Source: Gnetum montanum (Eukaryota > Streptophyta > Gnetopsida > Gnetales > Gnetaceae). From it: 49,027 nt of DNA. A program made the translations under genes and the position numbers. A model generated the notes under the pieces. The model was not told the DNA's origin, did not search any database, and saw only the letters and a program-made list of their open reading frames with translations. Of the stretch, positions 33,973-43,246 are shown piece after piece (position 1 is the stretch's first letter; each line of letters opens with the position of its first letter). The DNA is taken from contig MNCI01002708.1 in NCBI GenBank assembly GCA_015680685.1, forward strand, positions 1,823 through 50,849. Direction: 5' to 3'.

Positions 33973-34381
33973 GCCTAGACAAAAGCATGCCAAACACATG
34001 CTGGGGACACGCCAGGACCAAATCAACTCACGCTGGGAGCCCTGCTGAAACAAAGATGCCTCAAACAACCACAAAAATGCTCATATCAACATCCTGTAGT
34101 AGTTAATTCAAAGATCGAGAAGATTCAAGCGAACCAAAGTCAAATTCTCTTGTTGTATAGTATCATTTCATTGTAAATCTTCATCATTTGTGAGCTTGTT
34201 AAATTGCTCCTCTGGACACATGTTGTAAGATATAGTGCATCCAGTCAACAACGTAGCCTTCCTACACATGACCAACTCACACACAACTATCCATCGAACA
34301 TGAGTTACATGATCCGTTTTCCTCTCATCTCTCAACCATTGATCCAGCCATGGGTTTTGTACCCGAACCTGGCCCAAACCT

Positions 34382-34389
34382 TATAAATA
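34382..34389 (+). promoter_or_regulatory. TATA box of element B 5' LTR
   Basis: TATAAATA in the context CCTTATAAATACCCTATCC. The same box is at 44244-44251 in the 3' LTR. Confidence 0.75.
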
Positions 34390-34937
34390 CCCTATCCATT
34401 CACATAAATGGGGTTGGAAATTTTGAAGGTTGATAGTTTAGGAAACTTAGACTAGCAATCCCTAGGTGCTTAGGCACACTTGACTCCTAGCATCCAAGCA
34501 CTTCTGAAACACATCACATCACCCCGGGGCTTGGCTCTGAACTTGCCATCCACACGTGCAGCTACGCTTTGACCGGTGCACATCCTTTCTAAACAATACA
34601 ATACAGTTCATTTTGCCAGCCATTATATTATTTGCTCTATTTTACGTTTAGTTTACGTTTTTTTTTTTACAATACCAATTCTGTATACGTTTCTGTTTAC
34701 ATTTCGTGCGCACTGTTTACATTTTAAAACATCAGTTACGATAACCCCATCGCAAGCTGTAGTTTACGCTTAGGGAAGTCCTTGGTTGATTTGCGTGCAA
34801 AACATCCAAGGCGCTCTACCTTCATTTTCTTTTCCAACTTGCCCTCGGGCTAAGGCAAGGTCATCTGTGTCTGCCCAATGATCTTTTGGTGTTTGTTTTT
34901 CCCTTCCAGCCTTACACCGACGATTTAGGTCAGTATA

Positions 34938-35349
34938 GTAAATTGATGCTAGAAGGAGGGCTTGACTTGATTACTGTGCCGTCAAAATGTTTATCATGCT
35001 ACCTGTTAAATGCTGCACAAACCAAATGCTGAAACTAAAACCTAACTTGTCATGCTAAGGTTACTCATGCTGATTTACTTATGCTCTAGGCTTGCTCACA
35101 CTATGTACACACATTGGGTTCTAACTCATGCTCATGCTGTGTACACACGCTGCCATACTCATGCTCACACTGGTACAGTGTTTTGTGGTTGCTACAGTGC
35201 TCACACTGGGTTCTAACTCATGCTCACGCTGTGTACACATGCTTCCATACTCACGATCGTGCTGCTACAGTACTCACACTGCTACAGTACTCACGCTGCT
35301 ATAGTGTTTTGCGGTTGCTATAGTGCTTATGCTACTACAGTGTCACCAT
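34938..35349 (+). repeat. Leader of element B with CTCACGCTG(CTACAGTG) repeats
   Basis: Noncoding. Directly after the LTR stands a block shared with element A (GATGCTAGAAGGAGGG). From about 35080 to 35349 run imperfect repeats of ACTCACGCTGCTACAGTG, extending the palindromic LTR motif into the leader. The 990-bp duplication starts at the edge of this repeat run. Confidence 0.7.
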
Positions 35350-36339
35350 AGCACTACTATAGTGTTTTTTCAACCAAAACACACAAAACACATCCGTTTC
35401 AAAGCCAAATTCACCGTAATTCACACCTAAATTCAAGCCAGTCTAAATACTAACTACCACCAACATGGATCACCTTGTCCAATACATGCAATACACACAA
35501 CACAATGATTCCGAGATGACTTCCTCTTAGCTGAGATCACCATCTAAGTACAAGTAGGAGTTCACAGCCCTACCCAAACCCAACAACCCTTGGGGCCTTG
35601 TCTCCTCACAACAATCACAACACTTTGAGCACACACCCAAGGTATTTGCTTCACAGTCTATACACACTAGGGCCTACCCCCAAATAATCCAAACACCTTG
35701 TACATACGACGAGGCCCAACCTCAAGCAACACAAGTACCTTATGCCTATGTTGGGACCATGTCCCAACCTCCCCAACCTCAATCCAACATTTACGTAGGT
35801 GCCACATGTGCCATGCCTATTTCACCAATGCCTCAGGCACCTGCTCATCATCTGTCCAGGATGACATTAAACTATCCATGGTCCATTACGACCTTAAACT
35901 GCCAAAACACGTCCAGTATGACATTAAATTACCAACAACCATCCACCATGACGTTAAACTCATAAAGCCCACAATTGATGATCCAACCCTTCACCGCACA
36001 ACCTACGCGAGTCTAGTCAATACAACTGGCTGTTGAATCTATGAGTTGGGAACAAGTATCCCAACTCATCCAGACTCTAATAGAGGAAATCAACCAGCTT
36101 AAGGCTGCCTCCTCAAACACACCCACGGTTGTGAACTTTTATTGTGATGACCCAATTTGTCCTATGGTCCCACCCCTTACACTACCCGCGGGCTATTCAT
36201 TGCTACATCTGACAAAATACAATGGTCATAGTGACCCCAATGCACATATCATCACATTCTACACAGAATCCATCACGTTGCACTTCTGGCCACATGTCAT
36301 TCTACACCTCTTTCCCCTATCACTCACTAGCAAAGCTCT
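35350..36339 (+). repeat. 990-bp direct repeat flanking the Penelope-like insertion, left copy
   Basis: Matches 37848-38837 at a constant offset of 2498 with no indels and about 24 substitutions. It covers the end of the leader and the N-terminal part of gag. It is continuous on its left with the B leader; on its right gag stops and the insertion begins. Confidence 0.95.
35464..36339 (+). pseudogene. gag: gag 5' part of element B, left copy
   Basis: Begins MDHLVQYMQYTQHND and meets TAG at 35527-35529, then continues with Gln/Pro-rich text. The segment 36041-36339 (MSWEQVSQLIQTLIEEINQLK, then DDPICPMVPPLTLPAG) is the conserved start of the gag core. The Trp codon at 36287-36289 is intact here but is TAG in the right copy. 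Within 35860-35960 four 30-base units encode repeats like VHYDLKLPKH and VQYDIKLPTT. The open frame carries on past 36339 into the insertion in a different frame from the reverse transcriptase, so no fusion protein is implied. Confidence 0.75.
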
Positions 36340-37600
36340 GTTTTTAAGGATGTTTTGTTGCAAAACAAGGTTCGCAAACCTTGTAATTTCTACATCATTC
36401 CTAAAATTCATAAACCAGTCATGGTTGGTCGCCCTTTTTGTTCCTATCAGGGCTACATCCTTGAACTTGCTTCTCACCTGCTCCACTTCTTACTGTTCCC
36501 AATCCTTTGCCATCAACCTAATCACCTTTTAGATTCCTCAGCCTTGATCCGTGACCTCCATGCTAGACCTCTACCACCTAATGTAATTCTTTTTACATTT
36601 GATGTAGAATCTTTGTATCCTAGCATCCCCACGGACCAAGGGCTTCAAGTTCTTCAAGACATGGTTGATGATTATTTTGCTACAAATCCCATCCCTTTAC
36701 AGTCTGCTTACAGCAACTCCATCATGCAACTCGCTGCTTTGGTTCTTCGAGAGCACTACCTTGAATTTAATGGGGTAGTCTTCAAGCAAACTAGGGGCAC
36801 TACCATGGGTAGCAACTTTGCAGTTGTTTACGCATGCCTTTTTCTGTGTCGCTTGGAAAAGCATGTTTTTATTGCTCCTTGGTCCGATAACCTTTTATTT
36901 TTTAAGAGGTTTATCAACGACGCTTTTGGCATTTGGAGTGGCTCTGAAGATTCCCTCTGTACCTTGCTTGAAAGGTACAGTAATGTTTACCCTTCCATAA
37001 ACATTACTCCCACCATTTCAAACTCCACGGTTAATATTTTGGATGTTACTTTTTTCAAAGGTCCAAATTTTGCTGACACTGGTATTTTGTCCACCAAGTG
37101 TTACCAAAAACCTTTGAATTCTTATCAGTACATCCCCTTCTCCTCTTGGCATCCTTTTCATCAGAAGAAGGCTTTTATTATCGCGGAGCTGAAACGGTAT
37201 CTTCTTAGGGAATCCTGCCTCGGTGATCTTCAGCAGATTCGGCGACAACTGTTCTCCAGACTTCGGGCTCGTGGCTATCCTTCTCGGTTGCTGTTCAAAT
37301 GTTTTGGTTTGCTTCCTGCTGCTTCCCGTAGATCACTTCTGGACAAACTACTATAAAGTCATGGCGTTCATAGGATTCGGACCCCTCTCGTCTTCAAACT
37401 TGATTTCAGTCCTTCGACTAAATCTTTGAACGTGAGGGCACTCCCTAACCCTTTACTGAGTCGGCTTCGGCAAAAAGATCCGAAACTCAAGAACGTCATT
37501 CTAGATGTGATCTCTTGTTGGCGTAATCCAAAAAAGCTGCATTCCTTGCTTGTTTCGAACAAGTTCAGTTGCTCATACCCCACCCCCACTTCGGCTTGAA
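36340..37600 (+). pseudogene. Penelope-like reverse transcriptase, N-terminally truncated
   Basis: The frame is open from the first base of the insert to the stop at 37354-37356; the first ATG is at 36355. Counting from that Met: FYIIPKIHKP (12-21), the Penelope signature before the fingers; FTFDVESLYPSIP (80-92), motif A with the catalytic Asp at 83; RGTTMGSNFA (147-156), motif B; RFINDAFGIW (185-194), motif C. Here the usual first catalytic Asp of the D-D pair is Asn188 (AAC at 36916-36918). Then NILDVTFFK (227-235) and TKCYQKPLNSYQY followed by SSWHP, the Penelope 'RKPTDTNQY..SSHP' block. Past the stop, the same protein continues in frame (KLKNVILDVISCWRNPKKLHSLLVSNKF, about 37470-37565). 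The missing N-terminus, the Asn and the stop argue that it is dead. Confidence 0.88.
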
Positions 37601-37847
37601 CGAGTGGGGCCGGTTTAATTTTCCAAGGTTGGGACTATTTCCAATTTTTAAATTTAACCAGTCAAGTTGGGGATCTATAATTTGAGCACTTGGGCTCTTG
37701 TGACATTGTACATTTCTTCGCAGAAAACATACTGAAGAGGGGTGAGACTCCCTGAAAANTCTGCTTTCCTCCATTTCTTTTACTGTACTTCTGCTTGCCG
37801 CACAAGATCACAGCAAATTTTTTCAGCTACAACCTTAAAATTTTTTC
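36340..37847 (+). mobile_element. Penelope-like element, 5'-truncated, inserted in element B gag
   Basis: A 1508-bp insert delimited exactly by the 990-bp direct repeats. It begins in frame within the N-terminal part of the RT domain (5' truncation typical of target-primed insertion), runs through the RT and a downstream linker (to about 37600), and ends after about 250 bases of apparent 3' sequence including a single n at 37759. No GIY-YIG endonuclease is readable. Penelope-like elements are distinct from LTR and LINE elements and are related to telomerase RT. Confidence 0.85.
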
Positions 37848-38837
37848 AGCACTACTATAGTGTTTTTTCAACAAAAACACACAAAACACATCCGTTTCAA
37901 AGCCAAATTCACCGTAATTCACACCTAAATTCAAGCCAGTCTAAATACTAACTACCACCAACATGGATCACCTTGTCCAATACATGCAATACACACAACA
38001 CAATGATTCTGAGATGAATTCCTCTTAGTTGAGATCGCCATCTGAGTACAAGTAGGAGTTCACAGCCCTACCCAAACCCAACAACCCTTGGGGCCTTGTC
38101 TCCTCACAACAATCACAACACTTCGAGCACACGCCCAAGGTATTCGCTTCACAGTCTACACACACTGGGGCCTACCCCCAAACAATCCAAACACCTTGTA
38201 CATATGACGAGGCCCAACCTCAAGCAACACAAGTACCTTATGCCTATGTTGGGACCATGTCCCAACCTCCCCAACCTCAATCCAAAATTTATGTAGGTGC
38301 CACATGTGCCATTCCTATTTCACCAATGCCTCAGGCACCTGCTCATCATCTGTCCAGGATGACATTAAACTATCCATGGTCCATTACGATCTTAAACTGC
38401 CAAAACACGTCCAGTATGACATTAAATTACCAACAACCATCCACCATGACGTTAAACTCATAAAGACCACAATTGATGATCCAACCCTTCACCGCACAAC
38501 CTACGCGAGTCTAGTCAACACAACTGGCTATTGAATCTATGAGTTGGGAACAAGTATCCCAACTCATCCAGACTCTAATAGAGGAAATCAACCAGCTTAA
38601 GGCTGCCTCCTCAAACACACCCACGGTTGTGAACTTTTATTGTGATGACCCAATTTGTCCTATGGTCCCACCCCTTACACTACCCGCGGGCTATTCATTG
38701 CTATATCTGACAAAATACAATGTTCATAGTGACCCCAATGCACATATCATCACATTCTACACAGAAGCCATCACGTTGCACTTCTAGCCACATGTCATTC
38801 TACACCTCTTTCCCCTATCACTCACTAGCAAAGCTCT
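37848..38837 (+). repeat. 990-bp direct repeat flanking the Penelope-like insertion, right copy
   Basis: Second copy of 35350-36339, continuous on its right with the rest of B gag (38838 onward). Differences from the left copy are mostly C/T and G/A transitions, many at CpG sites. Confidence 0.95.
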
Positions 38838-39893
38838 AGACTAGTACCATGGCTTACCCCGAGCTTCCATCGCATCCCTCGAGGACCTCATACACCAGTT
38901 TGTGACACACTTCAAATACAACATCAGACCTGAAGTGACAATTGACAAGCTCCTCCACATCAGACAAGGACCCCTGGAGGCCATACGACCCTTCCTCCAG
39001 CGATGGAGTGCCACAGCCAATGAAATGCATGAGTCGATCATAGAGACACATCTCTTGGAAATCTTCAAGGGTGCAGTCTATGACTTCATCAAGTTCAAAC
39101 TGCTCTACCAGGCCCCAAAGTCTCTTACCCAGGTCTTTGACCAAGCAAGGGGCATCGAAGAGGTAGCAAGAGCAAGCAATGATCCATCCTACTTGGCCTA
39201 CAGGAGCCAACACAAAAAACAACAACATGCACAACAAAAAATGCAACAACTACAACCAACAAAAACAATGCAAGATACACAAGCAATATCAAATTCAACA
39301 ATCACCATGCCAACACATGCAACCAATAGGCCCATGGCCTCAGCACCCCAAGCCGCTAGCTCTAGCCTTTTGGTGCCGCCACACAAGCTACTCCAAGACG
39401 TGAGCGCACCTAATGCAAACACATACCCTTGCCAGGAAAACCTTTCTAATTGCTAGAATAGCTCCTCAACTGTGGTATGGTCCAATGAAAATGCATGTCA
39501 AATGATGCCTACATACGCAACCAGAAACACTATGAATTGGCAAGTGATCTCACTACAACATACAACACATGTGTCCCACAACATTTTGACATGAGTGCAT
39601 ACTGCCACTACCACCAAATGCCTGGACATGACATAGACACTTGTCAAACTTTGCAAAATTATTTACAAAGAATGGCAAAGAAAGGATTGCTCAATGTAGT
39701 GCAACCTAGCGGTCTCGTACCTTCAACGACTTCCCAAAGTAAGAGACCCTTCATCATAAGGACAACATCTAACAACTTGTCCAGTACGACATTAAATTGC
39801 CAGCCACCATCCATCATAATGTTAAACACACAAGTTGCTTCGGCGACACCCACACCAAATCCAAGTTCTAACAACTTGGCCACATACAAGTAG
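37962..39893 (+). pseudogene. gag: gag of element B, right copy and downstream part
   Basis: Structural protein of the virus-like particle. The core runs in one frame from 38539 to 39456 with two TAGs (38785-38787 and 38842-38844), both at conserved Trp positions (HF-W-PHV and LD-W-YHGLP). The gag domain reads LPRASIASLEDLIHQFVTHF, VTIDKLLHIRQGPLEAI, HESIIETHLLEIFKGAV (about 38850-39090). A Gln/Lys-rich linker follows, then in another frame (39495-39893) the zinc-binding motif CHYHQMPGHDIDTC (about 39600-39645), as in Tat gags (C-x2-H-x4-H-x4-C). The N-terminal part (from 37962) duplicates the left copy. Inactive. Confidence 0.85.
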
Positions 39894-40001
39894 TGGCAAC
39901 CCACGTCACCAACACCTAAACCACAAACCAGCCCTAGCTCTACCCCTAGGCCCACTAAACAACAACCCTTATGCATTGCCCCTCCATAAGAGCTCTACAT
40001 T

Positions 40002-40766
40002 ATGGCTCACACAATAGAGGAGGCTCCCAACATGACAAACATAAATGATAGCCTCACAGACATACTATCTCATGCACACAATGCATTAAAACATAAGAAT
40101 GTAATGCCTACCTTGCTCAACCTCATCTTAACATCACCAGAACATTGCCAAGCACAAGCACACATGCTCGCCTCCATCCCTACTATAGAAAACATGTCTC
40201 CAACTGAAGACGCCATTCACGTAGCCATTACATCCCTTGTACCACAAGACAAAAACACAACAACTCTAACCTACCACAACAATGATGTCAAGATCAACTC
40301 CAAACAAGGGGAGGTCACACATGCACCGCTGAACAGTAGTGTAAGCATCAAAAAATACACAATATGCAGAGTACACATCGATGATGGTGTGGCAGAAAAT
40401 GTTGTTGCACACTCTGTCATCAAACTAGGCCTAACGCACAACATTCAATTGACCAAAATCAAGTCTCTAAACTCCTTCGATGGAGCACACGTAGCCATTA
40501 AAGGCACAATTCACATCACCTTCACAATAGGGGACTACCACCCCATGTTTGCAAACTTTACAGTTGTTGACAAGATGCTAGGTTTCAACATGATTCTAGG
40601 TAGGCCTTGGCTAGCCCAACTACATGCCATATCCTCTCCCATCCACCAAGAAATCCACCTTCGATACGAAGGTGGTCAAGTTATCATCCATTGTGATAAC
40701 ACTTCCTCTTCGACTACCCATGATAGAGACATGGCATTAAGTGTTGGAAGAAGAGTCTCTTGGTAG
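40002..40766 (+). CDS. Protease-region ORF of element B (open)
   Basis: A 254-codon open frame, the longest undamaged element ORF apart from the Penelope RT. The N-terminal half (IEEAPNMTNINDSLTDILSHA, IPTIENMSPTEDAIHVAI) matches the equivalent in element A. The protease core is RVHIDDGVAENVV (about residues 124-136), a D-D-G where D-S/T-G is usual, followed by the second signature FNMILGRPWLAQL (about 195-207) and PIHQEIHLRYEGGQVIIH. Gag lies just upstream. In relative A the pol exon would follow after an intron; here pol is missing. Whether a D-D-G site is active is doubtful. Confidence 0.75.
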   Translation: MAHTIEEAPNMTNINDSLTDILSHAHNALKHKNVMPTLLNLILTSPEHCQAQAHMLASIPTIENMSPTEDAIHVAITSLVPQDKNTTTLTYHNNDVKINSKQGEVTHAPLNSSVSIKKYTICRVHIDDGVAENVVAHSVIKLGLTHNIQLTKIKSLNSFDGAHVAIKGTIHITFTIGDYHPMFANFTVVDKMLGFNMILGRPWLAQLHAISSPIHQEIHLRYEGGQVIIHCDNTSSSTTHDRDMALSVGRRVSW

Positions 40767-41112
40767 TAAACCTATGGTAACCAATGCAATGCCTAAGGCT
40801 AACACACCTTAACGAGTGGTCGAAGCCAACACACATTTTTCTTTGTTTACACATTCGTCAACTTAGTTTACACATTGCATTTAAAAAACATAAAACTACA
40901 AAAACACATGGCCTGAAAAGGCCTTAAACTAGCCTATGGCCCAGAACAACCTAAAACTATCACTTTTTGCATTGCTTTTCTTTCATTCATACATTTTAAA
41001 TATGTTTATAATAGGTGTTACTTGATGTTGTTTTCTTTCTAGTTGATTTTTTCAAGATCTTACAGGCACACAACATGACCATGCATGCAGCATCTCACCT
41101 TACACAAGCAAG
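40767..41112 (+). other. Pol-exon remnant and first intron-like tract of element B
   Basis: Noncoding. 40960-41042 is homologous to the tract that ends element A's protease-RT interval (GCATTGCTTTTC, GGTGTTACTTGATG, pyrimidine run, TTTCTAG at 41036-41042). After it only about 70 bases remain (ACAACATGACCATGCATGCAGC-like, aligning with A 13350-13378) before the donor-like AAGCAAGGTAAGCA. The 3.6-kb pol exon of A (13331-16912) is thus missing by internal deletion. Confidence 0.65.
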
Positions 41113-42296
41113 GTAAGCAGAGTCCACTAAGACTATAAACTAGTTTGTCTCTTCACAATCTGCTATGACTATAAACTAGCACAGGCAATATAAACTGGCA
41201 TAGCTTGTCCTTGAGTCATGACATTAAAATAGCACAATAGAACAGTCCTGGCATCATGACTTAAAACTGATACCATAGAGCAGTCCTGGCATCATGACTT
41301 AAAACTAATACCACAGAACAGTCCTGGCATCATGACTTAAAACTAATACCACAAAACAGTCATGGCATCATGACTTAAAACTGATACCACAGAACAGTCT
41401 TGGCATCATGACTTAAAATTGATACCACAGAACAATCTTGGCATCATGACTTAAAACTAATACCACAGAGTAGTCCTGGCATCATGACTTAAAACTGATA
41501 CCACAGAATAGTCCTGGCATCGTGACTTAAAACTAATATCACATAATAGTCCTGGCATCATGACTTAAAACTGATACCACAAAATAGTCCTGGCATCATG
41601 ACTTAAAACTAATACCACAGAATAGTCCTGGCATCATGACTTAAAACCGATACCACAGAACAGTCCTAGCATCATGACTTAAAACTAATACCACAGAATA
41701 GTCTTAGCATCATAACTTAAAACTAATACCACAGAACATTCCTAGCATCATGACTTAAAACTGATACGACAGAACAGTCCTAGCATCATGACTTAAAACT
41801 GATACCACAGAGCAGTCCTAGAGTCATGACAATAAACTGACACCACATAGCTCTATCCAGTACGGTGCTAAACTGCCACATCTTTTCGCCATGATGTGAA
41901 ACTAGCATCTAGAGTCCACTAAGACTATAAAATGGTTTGCCTCTTCACAATCTGCTATGACTATAAACTAGCAATGCACTGTTCGCTACAACACTAAACT
42001 GGTGTCATCCAAAGGGTTATGACATGAAACTAACCCACAACAGTTCACTAAGACTATAAACTAGCAACATCATCAATAACCAGGCAAGAACTTGAAAAGA
42101 TGTGTTGCTACAATTGGCTATTCATGTTCCACAAAGACTTGATGCATAATTTGTCTCATGGACCCTAATGAGCCTGATGTTGTTCATGATTCCGTCTGCT
42201 TTTAAATTACACACGATGGCTCTATCTCCTTGTTTAAAGTTCTTAGTTAACTGATTCATTTGTGTTTTTCTTGTCTTCTTGGAGTTGTGTTTGCAG
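41113..42296 (+). other. Intron-like interval with repeat array, element B
   Basis: GTAAGC at 41113 to TTTGCAG at 42296. Interior is made of motif repeats. Edges match element A's 16913-18008. Inferred intron. Confidence 0.5.
41243..41860 (+). repeat. 38-bp tandem array (about 16 units)
   Basis: Unit of 38 bases built around GGCATCATGACTTAAAACTGA, then TACCACAGAACAGTCCT. Flanked on both sides (41115-41240, 41860-42070) by diverged units of the broader motif ACTATAAACTAGCA. Low divergence between neighbours implies recent local expansion. Confidence 0.9.
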
Positions 42297-43230
42297 GATG
42301 ACACGCTTGAGGCATTCGTACATAGATGCACTTCATCATGACGACAAGGTATCACATTCTTCCTAACGCACGTAACTAGGTTGATCAATCCGTTCATAAG
42401 TACATTCCCGACTCTTGATACATTCTTTTTTCCCCATCATATTTCCCTTATCCTATTCAATTACACTCCCTTGGTACATTCTACTCACCGCAAAGATCTT
42501 GATACACTATTGCACATTGTGACTCTCTAAGAAGTTGTAGTGCAAAACATAGTGCATGGTACATGATGCAGAATGCAAGCACTCAAACATGATCATAGTG
42601 CTAAAAGAAAGCTCTTTCAAAAGACCAAAAAGAACAAGAAAAGAAAACATCAAAAAAGAAAAGAAGACACAAATAAAAAGAAAAAGAAAAAAAAGGTCAA
42701 AGAGAAAAATGTATGAAAAAGGTCTTCATGATCCCATTGACATCATAAACCAAAGACTATTAGCTATTCTCATATAAGCCCTAGGCGAGAAGGCAATTTC
42801 TTGGAAAATAGTTACACTCGTGTCTCAAAGAGACCATGTTGCACATCATCACGTGGCTTTGGTTGTTTACAACGGGTCTCGTAAACACTCTATAAGAGTC
42901 CCATTTCTCCAAAAAATGCACCTCCTATGTCTTGGCTCCAAGTCTGCTAAACACTGGCTATTGACAAGGACCAAGGATACAACTCATTCACATGAGAGAA
43001 ATTCCTCTTCCACAATTCCAACAGCAATTATAACCCTTGATCAACTCCTAGCTTCCCTTGGTTACAACCAATCCCTCACATCTTGAACTACATTCCCTCA
43101 ATCCCATGTACTTTTGAAAACAGTGCAATGACACCCAATCACAGGTTGATGGATGATGCCTGGTACTTGTTTGTTCATGGTGTTTTGCACTTCCTTGTCG
43201 ATGCCTCTCGGGTGGATTCCTCTAGACATC
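42297..43230 (+). other. 3' region of element B, no clear gene
   Basis: Aligns at its start with element A after its acceptor. It contains an A/G-rich stretch (42600-42720; Lys/Arg-rich if translated) and short frames without recognisable domains. Probably 3' untranslated. Confidence 0.45.
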
Positions 43231-43231
43231 A

Positions 43232-43246
43232 ACAAAGAGGGGCCAA
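43232..43246 (+). promoter_or_regulatory. Polypurine tract of element B
   Basis: ACAAAGAGGGGCCAA directly before the TG of the 3' LTR, like element A's tract. Confidence 0.7.

Larger units (their letters stand above)
33328..34937 (+). repeat. 5' LTR of element B
   Basis: Starts TGAAACACCACTAATTTC and ends GGTCAGTATA (3' LTR: GGTTAGTACA). U3 is full of ACTCACGCTG and CAGCGTGAGT half-sites, and six 20-bp units lie at 33855-33972. TATAAATA is at 34382-34389. Confidence 0.9.

Noticed and set aside
36041-36532. Apparent gag fusion ORF running into the Penelope insert
   Set aside because: The gag frame continues into the insert in a different frame from the RT. It is a chance extension, not a fusion protein.
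37600-37847. GIY-YIG endonuclease after the Penelope RT
   Set aside because: Short fragments such as RGETP are present, but no GIY..YIG pattern or Cys pair can be read in any frame.
35350-38837. The 990-bp repeats as Penelope's own pseudo-LTRs
   Set aside because: Penelope elements can carry direct terminal repeats, but these repeats are gag and leader of element B and are continuous with B on both outer sides.
41243-41860. CRISPR-like array
   Set aside because: Units of 38 bases are contiguous with no unique spacers. It is a plain tandem repeat in a plant retroelement.
42550-42777. Lys/Arg-rich 73-codon ORF as a nuclear protein
   Set aside because: It comes from an A-rich purine stretch in the 3' region of B, with no homologous frame in element A.
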